From: Segatella copri
GTDB taxonomy: Bacteria > Bacteroidota > Bacteroidia > Bacteroidales > Bacteroidaceae
DNA length: 64,000 nucleotides
Reading direction: 5' to 3'
Assembly: GCF_009495355.1 (NCBI RefSeq)
Contig: NZ_VZAD01000013.1
Coordinates: forward strand, 98,645-162,644
The notes under the pieces are model-generated. The model searched no databases and was not told where the DNA came from. It was given only the letters and a program-made list of their open reading frames with translations. Below are positions 52,540 to 61,289 of the stretch, piece after piece (the first letter of the stretch is position 1; every line of letters begins with the position of its first letter). Made by a program: the position numbers and the translations under genes.

Positions 52540-53739
52540 ATGAAAATTCTCATTATCAAACCACGCATGAAACTATCAAATACTTTCAACCGACGAAGAT
52601 GGCGACACAGGTTGCTCCTGTCGTTGCTCGTCCTCATTCTCGTCATTAAGTGGCACCCATACTTAGGCTACATTTACACCTTATATATATACAGCACCAT
52701 CGGGAGAATACTATCTTCCTTTTCGGGCATCTTCCCGTTTGCCATAGGCGACATCTTCATCGCCCTCAGCATCGCATGGGTCATTCTTTATCCTCTCTAC
52801 GAGATTGTCCTTCGCAAACGACTTGCCCGCCGTTATGCCTTCCTGGCAGCTAAAGGGAACTGTTATCCCAAGACAAAGACGGTGTGGGGAAGAGTGGCAG
52901 AATATCTGCTGTGGATCTACGTATGGTTCTACATGGCCTGGGGACTCAACTACTCGCAGCCCAACATCTATCAGCGCACAGGCATGAAACCAGCAGAAGT
53001 AGATAAGGATAAGCTACGCGAGTTTGCCTATCGCTACGCTGACAGCCTCAACTTATTGAGTGAAGAACAAAGAGTGAAGAGTGAAGAACAGGAAAGTGAA
53101 GAGTGGAAACGAAGAGTGAGTGATGCGATTCTGAATGTATATGAGAAGATGGGACGCAAAGAAGGCATCAATGCTCCCTTCAATCCTCATCCCCATGTCA
53201 AGACGATGGTGTTCACACCCATCAGTTCGATGGTTGGTGTAACAGGTAGCATGGCACCCTTCTTCTGCGAGTTTACCCTCAACGGCGAAATCCGCCCCCA
53301 CGACTATCCCGCCATCTATGCGCACGAATATGCACATTTCTTAGGAATAGCCCATGAGGGCGAAGCCAACTTCTACAGCTACTTGGCATGCACATCGTCG
53401 ACAGACAAGGCTGTGAAGTTTAGTGGTTATTACCACTTTCTTCCACATGTTCTCAAAAGTGTCTTCGACCTATTAGGAGAAAAGGAGGGCGAACAATTGA
53501 TAAACTATATTCGCCCAGAGATCATAAAGCTGGCCAAGAACGACCGCCACTACTGGCTCTGCAAGCGAAGCAAAGCTCTCAGTAGTATGCAGGACTATGT
53601 CTTCGACCTTTATCTCAAGGTCAACCACGTATCAGAAGGTAGGAAAAGCTACTCGGATATCGTCGCCCTGATAATGGCAAGGGAAACCGTCGCCCTGATA
53701 ATGGCATGCGAAACCACCAGTCGGCGTATGTGCCAATAG
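52540..53739 (+). CDS. DUF3810 family zinc-protease-like membrane protein
   Basis: 399 residues from 52540. Three hydrophobic segments lie in the first 135 residues (LLLSLLVLILVIKWH, FPFAIGDIFIALSIAWVIL and WIYVWFYMAWGL). The later part carries the zinc-site motif HEYAHFLGIAHEGEANF, an HExxH-type gluzincin pattern with downstream Glu. DUF3810 proteins are predicted membrane metallopeptidases. The last 25 codons contain a duplicated 27-nt segment (VALIMARET/VALIMACET), so the native end may be altered; the gene overlaps a broken sigma-factor gene on the other strand. Confidence 0.82.
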   Translation: MKILIIKPRMKLSNTFNRRRWRHRLLLSLLVLILVIKWHPYLGYIYTLYIYSTIGRILSSFSGIFPFAIGDIFIALSIAWVILYPLYEIVLRKRLARRYAFLAAKGNCYPKTKTVWGRVAEYLLWIYVWFYMAWGLNYSQPNIYQRTGMKPAEVDKDKLREFAYRYADSLNLLSEEQRVKSEEQESEEWKRRVSDAILNVYEKMGRKEGINAPFNPHPHVKTMVFTPISSMVGVTGSMAPFFCEFTLNGEIRPHDYPAIYAHEYAHFLGIAHEGEANFYSYLACTSSTDKAVKFSGYYHFLPHVLKSVFDLLGEKEGEQLINYIRPEIIKLAKNDRHYWLCKRSKALSSMQDYVFDLYLKVNHVSEGRKSYSDIVALIMARETVALIMACETTSRRMCQ

Positions 53740-53831
53740 ACTGCCTCCTGATATTTGGTCATCAGCATGCGAAATCCTTTCTCTGGATTTACCTGTAGCT
53801 TTTCTATTAACTCTTTATCGTCTATATTCAT
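53649..53831 (-). pseudogene. Truncated ECF sigma factor, N-terminal part
   Basis: Reads MNIDDKELIEKLQVNPEKGF, then RMLMTKYQEAVYWHIRRLVV. This is the start of a sigma-70 region 2 domain, as in Bacteroidota ECF sigma factors. After about residue 42 the frame runs into the 27-bp duplication and stops; regions 2.3-4 are absent. The fragment lies convergent with and overlapping the end of the DUF3810 gene. Confidence 0.7.
53661..53714. repeat. 27-bp tandem duplication
   Basis: CGTCGCCCTGATAATGGCA occurs at 53661 and 53688 (27-bp period). It lies in the overlap between the DUF3810 end and the broken sigma gene. Confidence 0.85.
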
Positions 53832-54054
53832 AGATATGTCATTTCTTACCTGTTACATCTATTAGACCTCTTCTGAGAAGAAAAGTAAAAAACAGCCTCT
53901 ACTTTTTTTCCTAATCTATGATTATTGGAACTTTCGCTGGGGCAGAAGTTTTCGTTCAGGGTTTTATCGCTCCCATAGGTTGCTAAAGTTATAGCGAAAA
54001 GCATTTTTTTGTCTTTTTGCATGGACAAGAGGCTGATGATTGCTGATTTTTTGT

Positions 54055-54062
54055 TACTTTTG
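54055..54062 (+). promoter_or_regulatory. Putative -7 box of the radical SAM gene
   Basis: TACTTTTG, 25 bases before the ATG at 54088. Confidence 0.6.
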
Positions 54063-54087
54063 CACTACGTTACACAACCAACAAAGT

Positions 54088-54987
54088 ATGATAGACCGCT
54101 GTTACATAGAAATTATCAATACGTGCAACCTGAATTGCCACTTCTGTCCGAAGCACAACAGAACGAAGAGACAGCTCACGGCAGAAGAGTTCGACTTGCT
54201 AACCAGTAAGTTGAAAGGCAAGGTTTGTTTCCTCTACTTCCATCTCATGGGAGAGCCCCTGCTCCACCCTCTGCTGCCACAATTCATCACTCTGGCAAGA
54301 GAGCGTGGTTTCAAAACCGTGCTTACCTCCAATGGCACCCTCCTGCATCGGGCCATGGAACTCTTAGACACGCTGCCTCATAAGATTCAGCTCTCTGTTC
54401 ACTCGCACGAGAGCAATGCACGCGGCAGGCTGTCCGACTATATGGACGAGGTGATGCGCTTCTCCACTCAGGCAGCAGCCAAAGGCACCTGTATGGTGTT
54501 GCGCCTATGGAACCAAGGAGGCATGGACCAAGAGAACGAGGAGGTGATGAGCCTCATCGAGAAGTACGTGCCTAAGCCCTGGAAAGAGCGTCCCGACGGA
54601 TTCCGCCTCAGCGACAATCTCTACTTGGAGTTTGACAGAAAGTTCGAGTGGCCCAACTTCGACAACAAAGAAGAAGGACAGGAAACAGGCAACAGCGAGG
54701 AAGACAAGAGTAACATCAAGGGAAGAGAGGTTTTCTGCAAGGCTCTGATCAAACAGATAGGTGTGCTGGCAGACGGAAGCCTCGTGCCCTGCTGCCTCGA
54801 CCATAACGGCGATGTCGTGCTGGGCAACCTCTTCGACCAGCCGCTCGAGGAGATTCTCTCCTCGCCAAGAGCCCAGGCCATGATAGAAGGTTTCAAGCAC
54901 CATTATGCCTCAGAAAGTCTTTGCCGCGACTGCGAGTCGGCACTGGCACGAAACAGTTTCCGAGGCAAAGCAAGAAAACAGATATAA
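54088..54987 (+). CDS. Radical SAM protein with SPASM-like C-terminal cysteines
   Basis: 299 residues from MIDRCYIE (54088). The CxxxCxxC cluster motif is CNLNCHFC near residue 12. The barrel shows LMGEPLLHP and TSNGTLLHRAMEL. The C-terminal third has GSLVPCCLDHNGDVVLGNL and LCRDC, which match the auxiliary-cluster SPASM/twitch pattern used in peptide or tRNA modification. No substrate peptide gene sits next to it; the small peptide gene at 52313 lies 1.7 kb upstream. Followed 14 bases later by crcB, so they may share a message. Confidence 0.85.
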   Translation: MIDRCYIEIINTCNLNCHFCPKHNRTKRQLTAEEFDLLTSKLKGKVCFLYFHLMGEPLLHPLLPQFITLARERGFKTVLTSNGTLLHRAMELLDTLPHKIQLSVHSHESNARGRLSDYMDEVMRFSTQAAAKGTCMVLRLWNQGGMDQENEEVMSLIEKYVPKPWKERPDGFRLSDNLYLEFDRKFEWPNFDNKEEGQETGNSEEDKSNIKGREVFCKALIKQIGVLADGSLVPCCLDHNGDVVLGNLFDQPLEEILSSPRAQAMIEGFKHHYASESLCRDCESALARNSFRGKARKQI

Positions 54988-55001
54988 GACAAGAAACAGA
55001 C

Positions 55002-55379
55002 ATGAAAGAAGTATTAATCGTAAGCATAGGCAGCTTCTTTGGAGGCGGCCTGAGATATTGGATTTCCAAGATGGTGCAGTCGTGCAGCCTCATAGCTTTC
55101 CCCTTCGGCACCATGACAGTAAACGTGTTGGGCTGCTTCATCATCGGATTTCTCTCCGGCATTTCGTGGAATGGCGGCGGATGGATGAATCCCTCCACCA
55201 AGTTGCTGCTCACCACAGGCTTCTGCGGTGGCTTCACCACCTTCTCCACCTTCATGAACGAAGGTTCATCGCTGATGAAGGATGAGCAATATCTCTACAT
55301 GATGCTCTATCTCTTCGGCAGCCTCATCCTTGGCCTCATCGCCGTGATGGCTGGACATCAGTTGGCAAAGTTTTTCTGA
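55002..55379 (+). CDS. crcB: Fluoride ion channel Fluc/CrcB
   Basis: 125 residues from MKEVLIVSIGSFFGG; a longer frame starts inside the radical SAM gene. Four transmembrane helices. The key motifs are present: GGGLRYWIS, FPFGTMTVNVLGCF and TTGFCGGFTTFSTF. It exports fluoride as a dimer. No fluoride riboswitch is apparent upstream because the gene starts 14 bases after the radical SAM stop. Confidence 0.92.
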   Translation: MKEVLIVSIGSFFGGGLRYWISKMVQSCSLIAFPFGTMTVNVLGCFIIGFLSGISWNGGGWMNPSTKLLLTTGFCGGFTTFSTFMNEGSSLMKDEQYLYMMLYLFGSLILGLIAVMAGHQLAKFF

Positions 55380-55714
55380 AAAAATGATTCTCTGCTTAAT
55401 TTTTCCCCTACATTTGTCTTATAACTCAGTACCCCTATTGAAAACTTTGAATAGAAAAGGCTCGAAATATGAAAGCGGCTTCGTAAGCAGTTGAAGCCTA
55501 TTGCATTATTCTGATAGAAACTATAAAAATATAGTTGACCACTTTAAGCTTTATTAATAATACACGTTGACTCACATTAACGTAACAACTCATGACAATA
55601 TGGGTGGACTGAGTAGTTACAACTATTATAGTCGATGTAGCGAATGGTGACGATGAAAGAATGGTGAATGCGCTTGCACTTATCATCGTGGCATATAGCC
55701 CCTTGTCGTTTTTT
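55380..55714. other. Gene-free stretch after crcB
   Basis: AT-rich; a doubtful minus-strand frame of 60 codons has no supporting features. Nothing else recognised. Confidence 0.5.
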
Positions 55715-55781
55715 ATTCATTCTATCCATCGTATTGAATAAAATCAGCACTTTTTTATTCAATACGATGGATAGAATGAAT
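55715..55781. repeat. Perfect 25-bp inverted repeat before the DUF4143 ATPase gene
   Basis: ATTCATTCTATCCATCGTAT plus GAAT's partner (55715-55739) is exactly complementary to 55757-55781; 17-nt loop. A -7 box TATCTTTG follows at 55790-55797. Confidence 0.9.
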
Positions 55782-55789
55782 ATTTTTTG

Positions 55790-55797
55790 TATCTTTG
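55790..55797 (+). promoter_or_regulatory. Putative -7 box of the DUF4143 ATPase gene
   Basis: TATCTTTG, 30 bases upstream of the start and directly after the large inverted repeat. Confidence 0.6.
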
Positions 55798-55827
55798 TCT
55801 CGGTTTAATCAATTCATCTGAAGAGAA

Positions 55828-57075
55828 ATGAGAACAATTATCAGTAACCAGAAAAAGGAACGGGATATTCTGCTTTCCCGTCCTTACCTTACACGTCATA
55901 CCAAATATGATGAGGATGAACTGTTGGCAAGCAAGCAAATCAAGTTGATAACGGGTCCCAGAAGAACTGGCAAATCGACAGAGGCTTTGCTGATGCTGAA
56001 AGGCAGGAACTTTGCCTATCTGAATTTTGATGACGGCAAACTCCTGAGTGCATGGGACGATGATTTGGTTTGGGAAACATTACATGCCGTTTATCCCGAC
56101 TTCGAGTATCTTCTGCTTGATGAGGTTCAAAATCTGGATGGTTGGCATTTATGGGTTTCCAAACTTTACCGCATGGGAATCAACATGGTTATTACGGGAA
56201 GCAACGCCAAATTGCTGAGTAGCGAAATGGCAACATTGCTCACAGGCAGATATATCCAAATAGAGATGCTACCTTTCAGTCTTTCTGAATTCTTTATCTG
56301 GAACCACAGAAATCTTTCGGAAGTATCAGAGATGAAAGACAGCGCATCAGACCTCTCGCTTATTGCAGACTATCTGCACCATGGTGGCTATCCAGAGACT
56401 GTAGCAGCAAGAAGCCTGACCCAAAACTATCTCTCCACACTCTTTGATTCCATCATTTGGAAAGACATTGCCAAGCGTCATAAAGTACGCAATGTAGAGG
56501 ATTTGAACAACCTGGCCATGTATCTGGTTTCTAACTTCTGCAATCCATTCAGTGCCAACGAACTGGCAGAAACGCTGGGATTTTCAAGCGTAGCAACCAC
56601 CAAGAAGTTTATGGGATATTTAAGTGAGCCCTATCTCTTGTATTATCTGCCACGTTACAACAACAAGTTGAAAGTAATGAAGAAAGCTCCACAAAAAGTA
56701 TATGTGGTTGACAATGGTTTTGTAGAAGCCAAGGCTTTTAGTGTGAGTGAGAACTTAGGCAGGTTATTGGAGAATCAGGTTTTTATAGAGTTGATTCGTA
56801 GGGGGTATCATGCAGAAACATCACTTTTCTATTATCGCTCCCGTAATGACAAGGAGACTGATTTTGTTACAAGGCAGGGTGCTCATGTAGAAAGTCTTAT
56901 ACAAGTATGTTATGACCTCTCATCCGAACGAACGCTCAAGCGGGAAGTAGATAGCATCATTGAATGTGCGGGGGAACTCAAATGCTCCAATCTGATCATT
57001 GTCACGATGAATGAGGAAAGAATAATTGAGAAAAATGGTTATAAGGTCAAGATTTTGCCTATATATAAGTTTTAA
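55828..57075 (+). CDS. AAA+ ATPase with DUF4143 domain
   Basis: 415 residues. The AAA domain is at about 35-200: Walker A GPRRTGKST, Walker B YLLLDEVQNLDGW, sensor ITGSNAKLLSSE. The C-terminal DUF4143 part shows LLYYLPRYNNKLK and the nuclease-like FYYRSRNDKETDFVTRQ with VESLIQVCYD. These proteins are common, multicopy in Bacteroidota, and may act in nucleic-acid or toxin-like systems. Preceded by a perfect inverted repeat and followed by a hairpin at 57208. A broken relative lies at 44374. Confidence 0.88.
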   Translation: MRTIISNQKKERDILLSRPYLTRHTKYDEDELLASKQIKLITGPRRTGKSTEALLMLKGRNFAYLNFDDGKLLSAWDDDLVWETLHAVYPDFEYLLLDEVQNLDGWHLWVSKLYRMGINMVITGSNAKLLSSEMATLLTGRYIQIEMLPFSLSEFFIWNHRNLSEVSEMKDSASDLSLIADYLHHGGYPETVAARSLTQNYLSTLFDSIIWKDIAKRHKVRNVEDLNNLAMYLVSNFCNPFSANELAETLGFSSVATTKKFMGYLSEPYLLYYLPRYNNKLKVMKKAPQKVYVVDNGFVEAKAFSVSENLGRLLENQVFIELIRRGYHAETSLFYYRSRNDKETDFVTRQGAHVESLIQVCYDLSSERTLKREVDSIIECAGELKCSNLIIVTMNEERIIEKNGYKVKILPIYKF

Positions 57076-57207
57076 TGAGCTGCAACACTGTGGATACCGA
57101 TTTGCTAACAAGGATTTTCTACCGATATGTTCTTAGTTCTTCTATCGGATAGCCACGCTTTTTTCTCCTAAAACACTTGCGAAACTTGAATCTTATAATA
57201 TTTAAAT

Positions 57208-57242
57208 AGGAGAAAAATTGGGCGAAGAAGCCCTTTTCTCCT
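57208..57242 (+). terminator. Hairpin after the DUF4143 gene
   Basis: AGGAGAAAA (57208-57216) pairs with TTTTCTCCT (57234-57242), with GGGC/GCCC inside. No T-run on the plus strand, so it may be a weak terminator. Confidence 0.5.
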
Positions 57243-57252
57243 CAAAAAACTA

Positions 57253-57451
57253 TATATTTGCAAACAATTAAAACAATATCGCAAATGATATGAGAACAGA
57301 GGAGTCTGCATCCCGAGAAGCAGTTCCTGATAACACCCATCGGTTGCGGCATTGCCGGCTTTGACTCATAGGACATCGCCCCACTGTTCAAGGAGGCAAA
57401 GGAGATAAAGAACATCACCTCCCCGAGAGTTTCTGGGAGGTGATGGAGTAA
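57253..57451 (+). pseudogene. A1S_2505-like gene remnant with its promoter
   Basis: A -7 box TATATTTG at 57253-57260 is followed by decayed coding sequence: KQFLITPIGCGIAGFDS, an in-frame TAG, then DIAPLFKEAKEIKNIT and a frameshift before a PESFWEVME-like end (57321-57451). The wording matches the end of the A1S_2505-like phage-associated protein family. The N-terminal part is lost. Confidence 0.6.
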
Positions 57452-57501
57452 ATGTCAAAAAGTACATATCGATGTAGCGAATGTTTCGCAAGTTGAGTCA
57501 A

Positions 57502-59661
57502 TTATTTCACGTACTTCTTTCCATCCTTGATATAGATGCCGCTTTCTGGCTCCTGACTCAACTTGCGACCTTGCAAGTCGTAGATGCCATGCAGAATATG
57601 TTCCTCTGCGGTATTCACATTCTCTATGCCAGTAGCATAACCTTCACCCATCACATAAATAGGCATAGTCTTAGCGTCGGAAGACAAAGGTTCATCTGCA
57701 CCTCCGAAAGGATTCTCGCGTATAGTTACATTCATGTACCAACTTTGTGGCGCAGGCACATCATCGTCAGTTCGCAAGACCAGTCCACCATCTTTTATGA
57801 TGTAATTGATAGCATCCTCCGAGTTAGACGCAAGGTTTTTATTGGCTTGATAAACACCATTAAAAACATATTTTCTTGTCATACTCATACAGTCGATAAA
57901 TTTTTCCTTCGCTGCAGAAAACATGACATCTGCCAACTCGATGGTCTTTTCTCCATCACTCTCACACATGATCAAGCTTGGATAGTTTGCTTTCGAGAAA
58001 CCAGACTTCAACTTCTTTACGTTCAGTCGTGTAACAGTCTTATTGACCACTTCGATGTCCACTGGGGTTGCCACGTTTAAACCATTGCTTGTCAACTGTT
58101 CAAGACTCATCCTAAATGGCACATAGAGCGATTGCCACTTGTAGGCATCGAATGTACGAATGTACTTGAAGTCAGCCACCTCTATATCTACTGGGCTATT
58201 ATAAGCCTCGCCATCTGTGAGCGTCACTGCCTCAGCAGTGTACTTACCATCAGCGTAGGTCAGTTTCAGGTTGTTGCCAAGAATGCCACAGAAGTGCTGA
58301 ATGTATTTTACACTTTCTTCTGGAGAGTTACATTCTACGCATACACCCCCATAGAGTCCATTGGCATCTGCTACAGTTGCCATCTGATAGTTGTGAGACA
58401 ACTGGTCGCCATTCGGATTGTTTGCATATTCACCAATTTGGGTTGTCCCGTCGCAAGAGATGAGGGGTGCTTGATATACAGTATTGTCGCCAGTGGATTT
58501 CAAGACTGGGTAAGCGTCAGCATTGTCGCCCAACTTCTGATACCATACCAAGGTGCTTCCTTCGGTAGGAACAGATGTGGAACCGTTAAGAAGCCATGCC
58601 ACCTCGCCACTTTTAAACTGCTCTATGGACTTTCCCTCTGCCTTGCCACTCACATCTTTTCCGTTTATACCGCCTGTGGCTGTGTCACTAAGATAATAGC
58701 AATTTGTTAATGTACCATCATAGTAATAGTCATATCCGCACACGCCGCCGACGTGACTTTGTCCGCTGACAGTGCCTTCATTAAAGCAATTTGTTGTTGT
58801 AACACCACAGCCATTTCCGCACACGCCGCCGACAAAATTTTGTCCGCTGACAGTGCCTTCATTAAAGCAATTTGTTGTTGTACCAACCGAGTTAAAGCCG
58901 CACACGCCGCCGACAGATTCTTGTCCGCTTACAGAAGCTGTGTTATAGCAGCTTTTGATTGTGCCATTGTTATAGCCGCTCACGCCGCCGACTTGTTGAG
59001 CATTATCACCTGTTCCGCTGACAGTGCCTTCATTAAAGCTGTTTTCTATTATTCCGCCTTTTTCATTTAATCCGCACACGCCGCCTATTGTTGAAAATCC
59101 TCTAACAGAACCTGTATTTTTGCAATCTCTGACAGTGCCATAATTCACTCCGCATACACCTCCCCCAAGCGCACTGAACTGAAAATATGAATCCAAAACT
59201 CCTACGTTGGAAATCTTGCCGTTGGCTCCTATGCAGCCAAACAAGCCAACATAAGATGAGTGAGGATTATTGAAATACAATCCGCTGATGGTGTATCCCT
59301 GGCCATCAAAGGTGCCAGTATATGGAGACCAACGAGCACCAATAGGTTCCCATTCTGTAAGGTCGCTTTTGCTTACCAGATTTTTATTTGCGTCAAGAAC
59401 GCCTGTGTTCACGGTAATGTTTGCCGTGAGGATTGCATTGGCAGATAAATTCTTCCCCCCGTCTGGAAGCGTACCATTCACCAGACCTGCAAACCAATAA
59501 AGTTCTTCAGCAGTACCAATTTGATATGGTTCTGTTTTGCCATCACCATTCGGTTTGGTTGGAGTAATACTTTTCGCCAACATCATGGTTGGCATAATCA
59601 TGGTTGTCACGAACAAGAGCATCGTGAAAAACCATCTCAATCTTACAAAATTCTTTTTCAT
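57502..59661 (-). CDS. Secreted GLUG-repeat protein with T9SS-tail-like C-terminus
   Basis: 719 residues. Signal peptide 1-29 (TMLLFVTTMIMPTMMLA). Residues about 110-330 contain four to five GLUG-type repeats (VGGVCGYN, TNCFNEGTVSGQ) of about 23 residues forming a beta-helix-like surface. The middle has a second beta domain with VPFRMSLEQL. The end carries IYDLQGRKLSQEPESGIY and then KDGKKYVK, the same tail class as the 26803 protein. Probably surface-exposed and adhesive. The repeats are also repeated at the DNA level (about 69 bp). Confidence 0.75.
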   Translation of the reverse strand: MKKNFVRLRWFFTMLLFVTTMIMPTMMLAKSITPTKPNGDGKTEPYQIGTAEELYWFAGLVNGTLPDGGKNLSANAILTANITVNTGVLDANKNLVSKSDLTEWEPIGARWSPYTGTFDGQGYTISGLYFNNPHSSYVGLFGCIGANGKISNVGVLDSYFQFSALGGGVCGVNYGTVRDCKNTGSVRGFSTIGGVCGLNEKGGIIENSFNEGTVSGTGDNAQQVGGVSGYNNGTIKSCYNTASVSGQESVGGVCGFNSVGTTTNCFNEGTVSGQNFVGGVCGNGCGVTTTNCFNEGTVSGQSHVGGVCGYDYYYDGTLTNCYYLSDTATGGINGKDVSGKAEGKSIEQFKSGEVAWLLNGSTSVPTEGSTLVWYQKLGDNADAYPVLKSTGDNTVYQAPLISCDGTTQIGEYANNPNGDQLSHNYQMATVADANGLYGGVCVECNSPEESVKYIQHFCGILGNNLKLTYADGKYTAEAVTLTDGEAYNSPVDIEVADFKYIRTFDAYKWQSLYVPFRMSLEQLTSNGLNVATPVDIEVVNKTVTRLNVKKLKSGFSKANYPSLIMCESDGEKTIELADVMFSAAKEKFIDCMSMTRKYVFNGVYQANKNLASNSEDAINYIIKDGGLVLRTDDDVPAPQSWYMNVTIRENPFGGADEPLSSDAKTMPIYVMGEGYATGIENVNTAEEHILHGIYDLQGRKLSQEPESGIYIKDGKKYVK

Positions 59662-59761
59662 ATTTTTTGTTTTTGAATTAATAATTTATTGTAAAAATAA
59701 ATACTTTTGTGCATTCTGCCAAATCTTGCCACTATGCAGCGGCATTATCCACCGAAGACAC

Positions 59762-60019
59762 CTATTCTCTCATTGCCATTATATATACTGTAAATCCCAG
59801 GATGATGACGAAAGTCAGTCCGAGAAACAGATAGATATAGAATCTTTCTCTCTTGATGAAATCACAGAAGCTGTAGCGAGCCTTGTAGTTCTCATCAAGA
59901 TATATCCTGTAGTCTTGAACCATGGCATAGCTCATGACTATGGCGAACAACAGAAGAAACAATGCCACAATGAAAATAGCCTGTTCCTCTTTCGTGAGAG
60001 TCTCTATCATATTTCCCAT
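59762..60019 (-). CDS. Small two-helix membrane protein
   Basis: 85 residues with transmembrane helices at about 13-35 and 61-82 and a Tyr/Arg-rich loop (YKARYSFCDFIKRERFY). It lies downstream of the membrane AraC gene in the same direction, after the repeat region 60051-60126. No family recognised. It may be a partner of the AraC-type sensor. Confidence 0.55.
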   Translation of the reverse strand: MGNMIETLTKEEQAIFIVALFLLLFAIVMSYAMVQDYRIYLDENYKARYSFCDFIKRERFYIYLFLGLTFVIILGFTVYIMAMRE

Positions 60020-60050
60020 GGCGCAAAAATAGTGTTTTTCTTCGGAAAAA

Positions 60051-60126
60051 GGTGTCCACTTCCCCCACTTAGGTGTCTACTTCCTACAAAATAGGTGTCT
60101 ACTTGGTGGGGGAAGTAGACACCTAA
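60051..60126. repeat. Cluster of GGTGTCTAC repeats with a 16-bp inverted pair
   Basis: GGTGTC(T/C)AC occurs at 60051, 60072 and 60094 on the plus strand and once inverted near 60114-60124. TTAGGTGTCTACTTCC (60069-60084) is exactly complementary to 60111-60126. It lies between the membrane AraC gene and the 59762 gene. Confidence 0.8.
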
Positions 60127-60135
60127 GGCGTGATT

Positions 60136-61284
60136 TTATTGTATTTTCGCTCTCCAGACAGTTGGGGAGCAACCTTCTTTCTCTTTGAATATGCGATAGA
60201 GATAGGAGCGTGAAGAGAAGCCACATTCGGCAGAAATGATGTCGTTGTTGTAGTCGGGATAGTCGAGCATCATCTTCTTTGCCGCCTCGAAACATACCTC
60301 GGCAAGCCAGATGCGGAAGGTGGAATTAAGGCATGATGTGAAGTAGCGTGATAACTCGTTCTTAGAAATGTTCAGCGAGCGTGACAGGGTGAACATGTTT
60401 ACTGTGGTGTCTTTATAGCCCAACTCTTCGCACCACTTGTCGAGCTTCTCCTTGATGGCTGCCTGACGCTCCTGAGAAAACGATGGCAATGTTTCTTTAC
60501 TATCGGCAGACTCTGCATCCTGCCCATCGGAGCTTTCTGTTATTTCATCTGCGAGGGCTGCGCTTTCTTCTTCCTCCTTGTCCAAGAGTTCCTCGGTAGG
60601 AACGTAATTGTAGCCCATAGCCACGAAACTCAGGTTGAAGAAAAGGATAGAGAGCAAAGCCAACGGACCTATTATATATAATAAGGTGGTGGAGAGGATG
60701 GCGAAAGGCATGGTAAGGGTAGAGAAGAACAGGGCGAAAATGCTGGCTCGGGCATATCGCACATAGGGCAGCATGTCGTCACCAGTCATCAGCTCCAACA
60801 TTTTCTTGCGTTTCCGCATCTCAATCATAATCATATAGATGCAATACGCTACGTTTGCACCGAACAATACGAGCATCGCATAGAGCCAATTGCCGATGTT
60901 AAGACTTCCGCTATTGCTGTAACCTATGCAGAAAACTGCTATGATGGCGGCATAAATGCAAGTGCATACGATGTTCATCTTTCGGCGGTTGGCATGGGTC
61001 GCCTCAATGTTGTATATGCCCATGGAGATAGTGGTGAAGCATGGGGTATAGACCAAGATATTGAAGACAGCTCCCAAGTCATCGCTTTTCGCACGAAAAC
61101 CCAAGAGCATCTGCAAGAGATATTGTATGGCAAGTCCCGTCATACCTGCAAGTATCAGCCAGCGTGACCACTCATAGCGTCGGTTGACCCACTTCATGTG
61201 CAGGTGGGTGATGCCGAGGATTAGGGCATTGATGAGCATGAAGATGAAACATGCAAACTGGAGGAAATATAAAAAGTCCATCAT
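60136..61284 (-). CDS. Membrane-spanning AraC-type regulator
   Basis: 382 residues. Seven predicted transmembrane helices occupy 1-230, an acidic linker (about 235-285) follows, and a C-terminal AraC helix-turn-helix is at 300-380 (FTLSRSLNISKNELSRYFTS, SAECGFSSRSYLYRIF). Such proteins couple a membrane signal directly to DNA binding. It starts five bases after the AlbA-type ATPase gene, so it is in the XRE-AlbA operon. The repeats just downstream are possible binding sites. Confidence 0.85.
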   Translation of the reverse strand: MMDFLYFLQFACFIFMLINALILGITHLHMKWVNRRYEWSRWLILAGMTGLAIQYLLQMLLGFRAKSDDLGAVFNILVYTPCFTTISMGIYNIEATHANRRKMNIVCTCIYAAIIAVFCIGYSNSGSLNIGNWLYAMLVLFGANVAYCIYMIMIEMRKRKKMLELMTGDDMLPYVRYARASIFALFFSTLTMPFAILSTTLLYIIGPLALLSILFFNLSFVAMGYNYVPTEELLDKEEEESAALADEITESSDGQDAESADSKETLPSFSQERQAAIKEKLDKWCEELGYKDTTVNMFTLSRSLNISKNELSRYFTSCLNSTFRIWLAEVCFEAAKKMMLDYPDYNNDIISAECGFSSRSYLYRIFKEKEGCSPTVWRAKIQ

Positions 61285-61289
61285 TCTTA

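Noticed and set aside
52313..54987. Radical SAM gene and 34-residue peptide as a RiPP gene cluster
   Set aside because: They are 1.7 kb apart on opposite strands with an unrelated gene between them, and no transporter or protease is present; kept only as a possibility.
55577..55762. Small minus-strand frame MNKKVLILFNTMDRMNKK in the gap after crcB
   Set aside because: It overlaps the inverted repeat and lacks start signals or conserved sequence.
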